This document shows positions 52,406 to 64,000 of a stretch of 64,000 bases of DNA, in pieces; within the stretch, counting starts at the first letter, position 1, and each line of letters begins with the position of its first letter. The notes under the pieces are model-generated. The model saw only the letters and a program-made list of their open reading frames with translations. It searched no databases and had not been told where the DNA came from. A program made the position numbers and the translations under genes. Source of the DNA: Archivesica marissinica (lineage: Eukaryota; Mollusca; Bivalvia; Venerida; Vesicomyidae); NCBI GenBank assembly GCA_014843695.1, contig CM026391.1, positions 33,547,445 through 33,611,444 of the forward strand. Direction: 5' to 3'.

Positions 52406-53175
52406 GGCATGCTGAGAATGGTCTCTGCCACGATACAGATATGTATTGAGCACGACATGCTGGAGAATGGTCTCTGCCACGATACAGATATGTATTGAGC
52501 ACGGCATGCTGTGAATGTCTCTGGCACGATACAGATATGGCATGCTGGAGAATGGTCTCTGCCACGATACAGATATGTATTGAGCACGGCATGCTGGAGA
52601 ATGGTCTCTGACACGATACAGATATGTATTGAGCACGGCATGCTGGAGAATGGTCTCTGCCACGATACAGATATGGCATGCTGGAGAATGGTCTCTGCCA
52701 CGATACAGATATGTATTGAGCACGGCATGCTGGAGAATGGTCTCTGCCACGATACAGATATGTATTGAGCACGGCATGCTGGAGAATGGTCTCTGCCACG
52801 ATACAGATATGTATGTGGAGAATGGTTTGACACGATACAGATATGGCATGCTGGAGAATGGTCTCTGCCACGATACAGATATGGCATGCTGGAGAATGGT
52901 CTCTGCCACGATACAGATTTATTGAGCACGGCATGCTGGAGAATGGTCTCTGCCACGATACAGATATGTATTGAGCACGGCATGCTGGAGAATGGTCTCT
53001 GCCACGATACAGATATATGGCATGCTGGAGAATGGTCTCTGCCACGATACAGATATGTATTGAGCACGGCATGCTGGAGAATGGTCTCTGCCACGATACA
53101 GATATGATGAGCACGGCATGCTGGAGAATGGTCTCTGCACGATACAGATATGTGGGTTGGGTGGTTGGTGTTGGC
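52406..53175. other. Indel-rich patch of satellite A with a G/T-rich insertion
   Basis: Unit shortening such as GCTGAGAATGG, GTGAATGTCTC, TATGTATGTGGAG and GATATGATGAGC, with a G/T-only stretch at about 53151-53172 (GTGGGTTGGGTGGTTGGTG core) before GGCATGCTGG. It begins exactly where the ~2.9-kb duplication stops matching. Probably an assembly join or unpolished consensus. Confidence 0.6.
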
Positions 53176-55153
53176 ATGCTGGAGAATTGTCTCTGACACG
53201 ATACAGATTTGTATTGAGCCCGGCATGCTGGAGAATGGTCTCTACCACGATACAGATATGTATAGAGCACGGCATGCTGAAGAATGGTCTCTGCCATGAT
53301 ATAGATATGGCATGCTGGAGAATGGTCTCTGACACGATACCGATATGTATAGAGCACGGCATGCTGCAGAATGGTCGCTGACACGATACAGATATGTATT
53401 GAGCACGGCATGCTGGAGAATGGTCTCTGCCACGATACAGATATGGCATGCTGGAGAATGGTCTCTGCTACGATACAGATATGTATTGAGCACGGCATGC
53501 TGGAGAATGGTCTCTGCCACGATACAGATATATATTGACCACGGCATGCTGGAGAATGGTCTCTGCCATGATACAGATATGTATTGAACACGGCATGCTG
53601 GAGAATGGTCTCTGCCACGATACAGATATGTATTGAGCACGACATGCTGGAGAATGGTCTCTGCCATGATACATATATGGCATGCTGGAGAATGGTCTCT
53701 GACACGATACAGATATGTATTGAGCACGACATGCTGGAGAATGGTCTCTGCCACGATACAGATATGTATTGAGCACGGCATGCTGTGGAATGATCTCTGG
53801 CACGATACAGATATGGCATGCTGGAGAATGGTCTCTGCCACGATACAGCTATGTATTGAGCACAGCATGCTGGAGAATGGTCTCTGACACGATACAGATA
53901 TGTATTGAGCACGGTATGCTGGAGAATAGTCTCTGCCACGATACAGATATGGCATGCTGGAGAATAGTCTCTGCCACGATACAGATATGTATTGAGCACG
54001 GCATGCTGGAGAATGGTCTCTGCCATGATACATATATATATTGAGCACGGCATGCTGGAGAATGGTCTCTGCCATGATACAGATATGTATTGAACACGGC
54101 ATGCTGGAGAATGGTCTCTGCCACGATACAGATATGTATTGAGCACGATATGCTGGAGAATGGTCTCTGACACGATACAGATATGTATTGAGCAAGGCAT
54201 GCTGGAGAATGGTCTCTGCCACGATACAGATATGGCATGCTGGAGAATGGTCTCTGCCACGATACAGATATGTATTGAGCACGGCATGCTGGAGAATGGT
54301 CTCTGCCACGATACAGATATATATTGAGCACGGCATGCTGGAGAATAGTCTCTGCCATGATACAGATATGTATTGAACACGGCATGCTGGAGAATGGTCT
54401 CTGCCACGATACAGATATGTAATGAGCACGACATGCTGGAGAATGGTCTCTGACACGATACAGATATGTCTAGAGCAAGGCATGCTGGAGAATGGTCTCT
54501 GCCATGATACAGATATGGCATGCTGGAGAATTGTCTCTGACACGATACAGATTTGTATTGAGCACGGCATGCTGGAGAATGGTGTCTGCCACGATACAGA
54601 TATGGCATGCTGGAGAATGGTCTCTGACACGATACAGATATGTATTGAGCCCGGCATGCTGGAGAATGGTCTCTACCACGATACAGATATGTATAGAGCA
54701 CGGCATGCTGAAGAATGGTCTCTGCCATGATATAGATATGGCATGCTGGAGAATGGTCTCTGACACGATACCGATATGTATTGAGCTCGGCATGCTGGAG
54801 AATGGTCTCTGCCACGATACAGATATGGTATGCTGGAGAATGGTCTCTGACACGATACAGATATGTATTGAGCACGGCATGCTGGAGAATGGTGTCTGCC
54901 ACGATACAGATATGGCATGCTGGAGAATGGTCTCTGACACTATACAGATATGTATTGAGCCCGGCATGCTGGAGAATGGTCTCTGCCATGATACAGATAT
55001 GTATTGAGCACGGCATGCTGGAAAATGGTCTCTGCCACTATACAGATATGGTATGCTGGAGAATGGTCTCTGACACGATACAGATATGTAATGAGCACGG
55101 CATGCTGGAGAATGGTCTCTGACACGATACAAATATGGCATGCTGGAGAATGG

Positions 55154-58100
55154 TCTCTGACACGATACAGCTATGTATTGAGCACGGCATGCTGGAGAAT
55201 GGTCTCTGCCACGATACAGATATGGCATGCTGGAGAATGGTCTTTGACACAATACAGATATGTATTGAGTACGGCATGCTGGAGAATGGTTTCTGCCACG
55301 ATACAGATATGGCATGTTGGAGAATGGTCTCTGACACGATACAGATATGTATTGAGCACGGCATGCTGGAGAATGGTCTCTACTACGATACAGATATGGC
55401 ATTCTGGAGAATGGTCTCTGCCACGATACAGATATGTATTGAGCACGGCATGCTGGAGAATGGTCTCTTACACGATACAGATATATATTGAGCCCGGCAT
55501 GCTGGAGAATGGTCTCTGCCATGATACAGATATGTATTGAGCACGGCATGCTGGAAAATGGTCTCTGACACGATACAGATATGTATTAGACACGGCATGC
55601 CGGGGAATGGTCTTTGCCATGATACAGATATGGTATGCTGGATAATGGTCAATGCCACGATACAGTTATGGTATGCTGGAGAATGGTCTCTGCCACGATA
55701 CAGATATGTATTGATCAGGGCATGCTGGAGAATGGTCTCTGGCACGATACAGATATGTATTGAGCACGGTATGCTGGAGAATGGTCTCTGACACGATATA
55801 GATATGGCATGCTGGAGAATGGTCTCTGCCACGATACAGATATGTATTGTGCACGACATGCTGGGGAATGTTCTCTGGCACGATACAGATATGGCATGCT
55901 GGAGAATGGTCTCTGCCACGATACAGATATGTATTGAGCACGGCATGCTGGAGAATGGTCTCTGCCACGATACAGATATGTATTGAGCACGGCATGCTGT
56001 GGAATGGTCTCTGGCACGATACAGATATGGCATGCTGGAGAATGGTCTCTGCCACGATACAGATATGTATTGAGCACGGCATGCTGGAGAATGTTCTCTG
56101 CCACGATACAGATATGTATTGAGCACGGCATGCTGGAGAATGGTCTCTACCACGATACAGATATGGCACGCTGGAGAATGGTCTCTGCCACGATACAGAT
56201 ATAGCATGCTGGAGAATAGTCTCTGGCACGATACAGATATGGCATGCTGTAGAATGGTCTCTGCCACGATACAGATATGTATTGAGCACGGCATGCTGGA
56301 GAATGGTCTCTGACACGATACAGATATGACATGCTGGAGAATGGTCTCTGACACGATACAGATATGAATTGAGCACGACATGCTGGGGAATGGTCTCTGG
56401 CACGATATAGATATGGCATGCTGGAGAATGTTCTCTTTGCCACGATACAGATATGTATTGAGCACGGCATGCTGGAGAATGGTCTCTGCCACGATACAGA
56501 TATGTATTGAGCACGGCATGCTGTGGAATGGTCTCTGGCACGATACAGATATGGCATGCTGGAGAATGGTCTCTGCCACGATACAGATATGTATTAAGCA
56601 CGGCATGCTGGAGAATGGTCTCTGCCATGATACAGATATGTATTGAGCACGGCATGCCGGGGAATTGTCTCTGCTACGATACAGATATGGTATGCTGGAG
56701 AATGGTCAATGCCACGATACAGATATGGTATGCTAGAGAATGGTCTATGGCACGATACAGATATGTAATGAGCACGGCATGCTGGAGAATGGTCTCTGAC
56801 ACGATACAGATATGGCATGCTGGAGAATGGTCTCTGCCACGATACAGATATGTCTTGAGCACGACATGCTGGGGAATGGTCTCTGGCATGATACAGATAT
56901 GGCATGCTGTAGAATTGTCGCTGCCACGATACAGATATGTATTGAGCACGGCATGCTGGAGAATGGTCTCTGCCACGATACAGATATGTATTGAGCACGG
57001 CATGTTGTGGAATGGTCTCTGGCACGATACAGATATGGCATGCTGGATAATGGTCTCTGCCACGATACAGATATGTATTGAGCACGGCATGCTGGAGAAT
57101 GGTCTCTGCCACGATACAGATATATATTGAGCACGGCATGCTGGAGAATGATCTCTGCCATGATACAGATATGTATTGAACACGGCATGCTGGAGAATGG
57201 TCTCTGCCACGATACAGATATGTATTGAGCATGGCATGCTGGAGAATGATCTCTGCCACGATACAGATATGTATTGAGCACGACATGCTGGAGAATGGTC
57301 TCTGACACGATACAGATATGTATTGAGCACGGCATGCTGGAGAATGGTCTCTGCCATGATACAGATATGGCATGCTGGAGAATGGTCTCTGACACGATAC
57401 AGATATGTATTGAGCACGGCATGCTGGAGAATGGTCTCTGCCACGATACAGATATGGCATGCTGGAGAATGGTCTCTGACACGATACAGATATGTAATGA
57501 GCACGGCATGCTGGAGAATGGTCTCTGTCACGATACAGATATGGCATTCTGGAGAATGGTCTCTGCCACGATACAGATATGTATTGAGCACGGCATGCTG
57601 GAGAATGGTCTCTGACACGATACAGATATATATTGAGCCCGGCATGCTGGAGAACAGTCTCTGCCATGATACAGATATGTATTGAGCAGGGCATGCTGGA
57701 GAATGGTCTCTGCCACGATACAGATATATATTGACCACGGCATGCTGGAGAATGGTCTCTGCTATGATACAGATATGTATTGAACACGGCATGCTGGAGA
57801 ATATTCTCTGCCACGATACAGATATGTATTGAGCACGACATGCTGGAGAATGGTCTCTGACACGATATAATATGTATAGAGCACGACATGCTGCAGAATG
57901 GTCGCTGACACGATACAGATATGTATTGAGCACGGCATGCTGGAGAATGGTCTCTGCCACGATACAGATATGGCATGCTGGAGAATGGTCTCTGCCACGA
58001 TACAGATATGTATTGAGCACGGCATGCTGGAGAATGGTCTCTGCCACGATACAGATATATATTGACCACGGCATGCTGGAGAATGGTCTCTGCCATGATA

Positions 58101-58156
58101 CAGATATGTATTGAACACGGCATGCTGGAGAATGGTCTCTGCCACGATACAGATAT
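55154..58156. repeat. Right copy of the ~2.9-kb segmental duplication in satellite A
   Basis: Aligns to 49500-52405. It contains two extra 49-bp units near 55.49-55.59 kb and a 1-bp deletion near 57869 (GATATAATATG). The match ends near 58156. Confidence 0.88.
55980..56150. repeat. Uninterrupted ('empty') counterpart of the B+C insertion site, copy 3
   Basis: Same unit order as at 50228-50395 and 15329-15503; the 14 bases missing in occupied sites are at 56039-56052. The downstream units (CTCTACCACG, GGCACGCTGG, ATATAGCATGCTGG, GAATAGTCTCTGG) match the sequence following each C segment. Confidence 0.8.
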
Positions 58157-58249
58157 GTATTGAGCACGACATGCTGGAGAATGGTCTCTGACACGATACA
58201 GATATGTATAGAGCACGGCATGCTGGAGAATGGTCTCTGCCATGATACA

Positions 58250-58660
58250 GATATGCATGCTGGAGAATGGTCTCTGACACGATACAGATATGTTTGAGCA
58301 CGACATGCTGGAGAATGGTCTCTGCCACGATACAGATATGTATTGAGCACGGCATGCTGTGGAATGGTCTCTGGCACGATACAGATATGGCATGCTGGAG
58401 AATTGTCTCTGCCACGATACAGATATGTATTGAGCACGGCATGCTGGAGAATGGTCTCTGACACGATACAGATATGTATTGAGCACGGCATGCTGGAGAA
58501 TGATCTCTGCCACGATACAGATATGGCATGCTGGAGAATAGTCTCTGACACGATACAGATATGTATTGAGCACGGCATGCGGAGAATGGTCTCTGCCATG
58601 ATACAGATATGTATTGAACGGCATGCTGAGAATGGCTCTGCCGATGATAGTAGTGGGATA
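58250..58660. other. Indel-rich patch of satellite A near the gap
   Basis: Shortened units (GATATGCATGCTGG, TATGTTTGAGC, GCATGCGGAG, TTGAACGGCATGCTGAG) and an out-of-pattern stretch near 58640 reading CCGATGATAGTAGTGGG. Regular units follow for 300 bp to the gap. Confidence 0.6.
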
Positions 58661-58971
58661 TGGCATGCTGGAGAATGGTCTCTGACACGATACAGATATG
58701 TATTGAGCACGGCATGCTGGAGAATGGTCTCTGCCACGATACAGATATGTATTGAGCACGGCATGCTGGAGAATGGTCTCTGCCATGATACAGATATGGC
58801 ATGCTGGAGAATGGTCTCTGACACGATACAGATATGTATTGAGCACGGCATGCTGGAGAATGGTCTCTGCCACGATACAGATATGGTATGCTGGAGAATG
58901 GTCTCTGACACGATACAGATATGTATTGAGCACGGCATGCTGGAGAATGGTGTCTGCCACGATACAGATAT

Positions 58972-59971
58972 NNNNNNNNNNNNNNNNNNNNNNNNNNNNN
59001 NNNNNNNNNNNNNNNNNNNNNNNNNNNNNNNNNNNNNNNNNNNNNNNNNNNNNNNNNNNNNNNNNNNNNNNNNNNNNNNNNNNNNNNNNNNNNNNNNNNN
59101 NNNNNNNNNNNNNNNNNNNNNNNNNNNNNNNNNNNNNNNNNNNNNNNNNNNNNNNNNNNNNNNNNNNNNNNNNNNNNNNNNNNNNNNNNNNNNNNNNNNN
59201 NNNNNNNNNNNNNNNNNNNNNNNNNNNNNNNNNNNNNNNNNNNNNNNNNNNNNNNNNNNNNNNNNNNNNNNNNNNNNNNNNNNNNNNNNNNNNNNNNNNN
59301 NNNNNNNNNNNNNNNNNNNNNNNNNNNNNNNNNNNNNNNNNNNNNNNNNNNNNNNNNNNNNNNNNNNNNNNNNNNNNNNNNNNNNNNNNNNNNNNNNNNN
59401 NNNNNNNNNNNNNNNNNNNNNNNNNNNNNNNNNNNNNNNNNNNNNNNNNNNNNNNNNNNNNNNNNNNNNNNNNNNNNNNNNNNNNNNNNNNNNNNNNNNN
59501 NNNNNNNNNNNNNNNNNNNNNNNNNNNNNNNNNNNNNNNNNNNNNNNNNNNNNNNNNNNNNNNNNNNNNNNNNNNNNNNNNNNNNNNNNNNNNNNNNNNN
59601 NNNNNNNNNNNNNNNNNNNNNNNNNNNNNNNNNNNNNNNNNNNNNNNNNNNNNNNNNNNNNNNNNNNNNNNNNNNNNNNNNNNNNNNNNNNNNNNNNNNN
59701 NNNNNNNNNNNNNNNNNNNNNNNNNNNNNNNNNNNNNNNNNNNNNNNNNNNNNNNNNNNNNNNNNNNNNNNNNNNNNNNNNNNNNNNNNNNNNNNNNNNN
59801 NNNNNNNNNNNNNNNNNNNNNNNNNNNNNNNNNNNNNNNNNNNNNNNNNNNNNNNNNNNNNNNNNNNNNNNNNNNNNNNNNNNNNNNNNNNNNNNNNNNN
59901 NNNNNNNNNNNNNNNNNNNNNNNNNNNNNNNNNNNNNNNNNNNNNNNNNNNNNNNNNNNNNNNNNNNNNNN
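58972..59971. other. Assembly gap, exactly 1000 Ns
   Basis: 1000 consecutive Ns, a round number that implies a placeholder. Satellite A lies on the left and satellite D on the right. The true distance, and whether the two arrays are really neighbours, is not shown by the sequence. Confidence 0.99.
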
Positions 59972-62900
59972 CAGGTAGTGGATATAGTACCCAGGTAGTA
60001 GATATAGTACCCATGTAGTGGATATAGTACCCATGTAGTGGATATAGTACCCAGGTAGTGGATATAGTACCCAGGTAGTGGATATAGTACCCAGGTAGTG
60101 GATATAGTACCCAGGTAGTGGATATAGTACTCATGTAGTGGATATAGTACCCATGTAGTGGATATAGTACCCAGGTAGTGGATATAGTACCCAGGTAGTG
60201 GATATAGTACTCAGGTAGTGGATATAGTACTCAGGTAGTGGATATAGTACCCAGGTAGTGGATATAGTACCCATGTAGTGGATATAGTACCCAGGTAGTG
60301 GATATAGTACTCATGTAGTGGATATAGTACCCATGTAGTGGATATAGTACCCATGTAGTGGATATAGTACACATATAGTGGATATAGTACTCATGTAGTG
60401 GATATAGTACCCAGGTAGTGGATATAGTACCCAGGTAGTGGATATAGTACCCATGTAGTGGATATAGTACCCAGGTAGTGGATATAGTACCCATGTAGTG
60501 GATATAGTACCCAGGTAGTGGATATAGTACCCAGGTAGTGGATATAGTACCCATGTAGTGGATATAGTACCCAGGTAGTGGATATAGTACCCATGTAGTG
60601 GATATAGTACCCAGGTAGTGGATATAGTACCCAGGTAGTGGTATAGTACCCAGGTAGTGGATATAGTACCAGGTAGTGGATATAGTACTCAGGTAGTGGA
60701 TATAGTACCCATGTAGTGGATATAGTACCCAGGTAGTGGATATAGTACTCAGGTAGTGGATATAGTACCCAGGTAGTGGATATAGTACCCATGTAGTGGA
60801 TATAGTACCCAGGTAGTGGAATATAGTACCCAGGTAGTGGATATAGTACCCATGTAGTGGATATAGTACCCAGGTAGTGGATATAGTACCCATAGTGGAT
60901 ATAGTACCAGGTAGTGGATATAGTACCCAGGTAGTGGATATAGTACCCAGGTAGTGGATATAGTACTCATGTAGTGGATATAGTACCCAGGTAGTGGATA
61001 TAGTACCCATGTAGTGGATATAGTACCCATGTAGTGGATATAGTACCAGGTAGTGGATATAGTACCCAGTAGGGAATAGTACCAGTAGTGGAATAGTACA
61101 AAACCCTGTAGTGGATATAGTACTCAGGTAGTGGATATAGTACCCAGGTAGTGGATATAGTACCCAGGTAGTGGATATAGTACCCAGGTAGTGGATATAG
61201 TACCCATGTAGTGGATATAGTACCCATGTAGTGGATATAGTACCCAGGTAGTGGATATAGTACCCAGGTAGTGGATATAGTACTCTGTGGAATAGTACCC
61301 AGGTAGTGGAAACATGTAGTGGATATAGTACCAGGTAGTGGATATAGTACCCAGGTAGTGGATATAGTACCCAGGTAGTGGATATAGTACTATGTAGTGG
61401 ATATAGTACCCAGGTAGTGGATATAGTACCCAGGTAGTGGATATAGTACCCAGGTAGTGGATATAGTACTCAGGTAGTGGATATAGTACCCAGGTAGTGG
61501 ATATAGTACTCATGTAGTGGATATAGTACCCAGGTAGTGGATATAGTACCCAGGTAGTGGATATAGTACCCAGGTAGTGGATATAGTACCCAGGTAGTGG
61601 ATATAGTACTCATGTAGTGGATATAGTACCCAGGTAGTGGATATAGTACCCAGGTAGTGGATATAGTACTCATGTAGTGGATATAGTACCCAGGTAGTGG
61701 ATATAGTACCCAGGTAGTGGATATAGTACCCAGGTAGTGGATATAGTACCCAGGTAGTGGATATAGTACCCATGTAGTGGATATAGTACCCAGGTAGTGG
61801 ATATAGTACCCATGTAGTGGATATAGTACCCAGGTAGTGGATATAGTACCCATGTAGTGGATATAGTACCCAGGTAGTGGATATAGTACCCAGGTAGTGG
61901 ATATAGTACCCAGGTAGTGGATATAGTACCCAGGTAGTGGATATAGTACTCATGTAGTGGATATAGTACCCAGGTAGTGGATATAGTACCCAGGTAGTGG
62001 ATATAGTACCCATGTAGTGGATATAGTACCCAGGTAGTGGATATAGTACCCAGGTAGTGGATATAGTACCCAGGTAGTGGATATAGTACCCAGGTAGTGG
62101 ATATAGTACCCAGGTAGTGGATATAGTACCCAGGTAGGATTAGACCCGTAGTGGATATAGTACCCAGGTAGTGGATATAGTACCCAGGTAGTGGATATAG
62201 TACCCAGGTAGTGGATATAGTACCCAGGTAGTGGATATAGTACCCAGGTAGTGGATATAGTACCCAGGTAGTGGATATAGTACATGTAGTGGATATAGTA
62301 CCCAGGTAGTGGATATAGTACCCAGGTAGTGGATATAGTACCCAGGTAGTGGATATAGTACCCATGTAGTGGATATAGTACCCAGGTAGTGGATATAGTA
62401 CCCAGGTAGTGGATATAGTACCCATGTAGTGGATATAGTACCCAGGTAGTGGATATAGTACCCAGGTAGTGGATATAGTACCCAGGTAGTGGATATAGTA
62501 CCCATGTAGTGGATATAGTACCCAGGTAGTGGATATAGTACCCAGGTAGTGGATATAGTACCCAGGTAGTGGATATAGTACCCAGGTAGTGGATATAGTA
62601 CCCAGGTAGTGGATATAGTACCCATGTAGTGGATATAGTACCCAGGTAGTGGATATAGTACATAGTGATATGTAGTGGATATAGTACTCAGGTAGTGGAT
62701 ATAGTACCCAGGTAGTGGATATAGTACCCAGGTAGTGGATATAGTACCCAGGTAGTGGATATAGTACCCAGGTAGTGGATATAGTACCCATGTAGTGGAT
62801 ATAGTACCCAGGTAGTGGATATAGTACCCAGGTAGTGGATATAGTACTCATGTAGTGGATATAGTACCCAGGTAGTGGATATAGTACCCAGGTAGTGGAT

Positions 62901-64000
62901 ATAGTACCCAGGTAGTGGATATAGTACCCAGGTAGTGGATATAGTACCCATGTAGTGGATATAGTACCCAGGTAGTGGATATAGTACCCATGTAGTGGAT
63001 ATAGTACCCAGGTAGTGGATATAGTACCCAGGTAGTGGATATAGTACCCATGTAGTGGATATAGTACCCAGGTAGTGGATATAGTACCCATGTAGTGGAT
63101 ATAGTACCCAGGTAGTGGATATAGTACCCAGGTAGTGGATATAGTACCCAGGTAGTGGATATAGTACCCAGGTAGTGGATATAGTACCCAGGTAGTGGAT
63201 ATAGTACCCAGGTAGTGGATATAGTACCCAGGTAGTGGATATAGTACCCATGTAGTGGATATAGTACCCAGGTAGTGGATATAGTACCCATGTAGTGGAT
63301 ATAGTACCCAGGTAGTGGATATAGTACCCATGTAGTGGATATAGTACCCAGGTAGTGGATATAGTACCCATGTAGTGGATATAGTACCCAGGTAGTGGAT
63401 ATAGTACCCAGGTAGTGGATATAGTACTCAGGTAGTGGATATAGTACCCAGGTAGTGGATATAGTACTCATGTAGTGGATATAGTACCCAGGTAGTGGAT
63501 ATAGTACCCAGGTAGTGGATATAGTACTCATGTAGTGGATATAGTACCCAGGTAGTGGATATAGTACCCAGGTAGTGGATATAGTACCCAGGTAGTGGAT
63601 ATAGTACCCAGGTAGTGGATATAGTACTCATGTAGTGGATATAGTACCCATGTAGTGGATATAGTACCCAGGTAGTGGATATAGTACCCAGGTAGTGGAT
63701 ATAGTACCCAGGTAGTGGATATAGTACTCAGGTAGTGGATATAGTACCCAGGTAGTGGATATAGTACCCATGTAGTGGATATAGTACCCATGTAGTGGAT
63801 ATAGTACCCAGGTAGTGGATATAGTACCCATGTAGTGGATATAGTACCCAGGTAGTGGATATAGTACCCAGGTAGTGGATATAGTACCCATGTAGTGGAT
63901 ATAGTACTCAGGTAGTGGATATAGTACTCATGTAGTGGATATAGTACCCAGGTAGTGGATATAGTACTCAGGTAGTGGATATAGTACCCATGTAGTGGAT
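59972..64000. repeat. Satellite D (20-bp units)
   Basis: About 200 tandem copies of GGATATAGTACCCAGGTAGT, running off the right end of the window. Two sites are biallelic: position 12 is C or T and position 15 is G or T, giving four unit types, of which CCCAGG is commonest. Length is almost perfectly constant outside 60641-61395 and short breaks near 62136, 62283 and 62662. Minus-strand frames are open except where the T12 variant creates TCA on the plus strand (TGA on the minus strand); the resulting ORFs are artefacts. There is no clear relation to satellites A or B and no gene. Confidence 0.97.
60641..61395. other. Indel-rich patch inside satellite D
   Basis: Units are shortened or altered (GTGGTATAGTACC, ACCCATAGTGG, CAGTAGGGAATAGTACC, GTACAAAACCCTGTAGTGG, GTACTCTGTGGAATAG, GTGGAAACATG). 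The rest of the array is nearly indel-free. The contrast parallels the patches in satellite A and suggests local consensus error. Confidence 0.6.

Larger units (their letters stand above)
46905..58971. repeat. Satellite A, array 4
   Basis: 12 kb of 49/38-bp units from the end of C3 to the assembly gap, with the same consensus as array 1. It contains the truncated fourth higher-order copy (to about 48.4 kb), a landmark block near 48844, a ~2.9-kb duplicated block (49.5-52.4 and 55.15-58.16 kb) and two indel-rich patches (52.4-53.2 and 58.25-58.66 kb). It ends mid-unit at GATACAGATAT. No independent gene is visible. Confidence 0.96.

Noticed and set aside
60231..63891. Minus-strand frames in satellite D translating to Gly/Thr/Ile/Ser/Tyr-rich repeats
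   Set aside because: They are open only because the main 20-bp unit lacks minus-strand stops. They begin and end wherever the T12 variants fall.
59972..64000. Telomeric repeat (a lone AAACCCT-like string near 61100)
   Set aside because: It occurs once, inside an indel-rich patch, and is not tandem. The 20-bp unit does not resemble known telomere repeats.
1..64000. tRNA, rRNA or other structured RNA genes
   Set aside because: No tRNA-like box sequences or conserved rRNA segments were recognised outside the repeats, and segment C is accounted for by its ORF and palindromes.

Overview
The window is almost entirely eukaryotic satellite DNA. Four arrays of a 49/38-bp repeat (satellite A), three blocks of a 30/31-bp repeat (satellite B) and one array of a 20-bp repeat (satellite D) fill about 61 of 64 kb. 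The only unique-looking sequence is a ~0.6-kb segment (C), present three times between 39.3 and 46.9 kb, and a run of exactly 1000 Ns. No operon, RNA gene, insertion sequence or bacterial signal is visible. Segment C carries a 126-codon ORF whose core looks like the N-terminal core-binding region of animal Crypton/DUF3504-type tyrosine recombinases. This suggests a metazoan, perhaps an invertebrate such as a bivalve, but the species cannot be named from the sequence.

Layout: satellite A 1-38050; B1 38051-39358; C1 39359-39962; A2 39963-41696; B2 41697-42851; C2 42852-43412; A3 43413-45146; B3 45147-46300; C3 46301-46904; A4 46905-58971; N gap 58972-59971; satellite D 59972-64000. A+B+C form a higher-order repeat of about 3.45-3.65 kb, with three complete copies and a fourth cut off near 48.4 kb.

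History read from the sequence: a B+C composite of about 1.9 kb entered satellite A at one precise phase, replacing 14 bp. The matching uninterrupted ('empty') sites survive at 15380, 50287 and 56039. The composite was then amplified with its A flanks by unequal exchange. Within A, further in-register duplications are visible (375, 473, ~1632, 1724 and ~5752 bp); the four shortest equal whole numbers of 49- and 38-bp units.

Most very long open frames are by-products of the repeats. The plus-strand consensus of A, B and the main D unit contains no TTA, CTA or TCA, so the minus strand has no stop codon in any frame. I do not annotate these as genes. The C-segment ORF is the only protein-like sequence, and it is truncated: no catalytic domain is present, and its last third is encoded by a 40-bp inverted repeat. 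Several patches crowded with single-base deletions and G/T-rich insertions look like unpolished assembly rather than biology.
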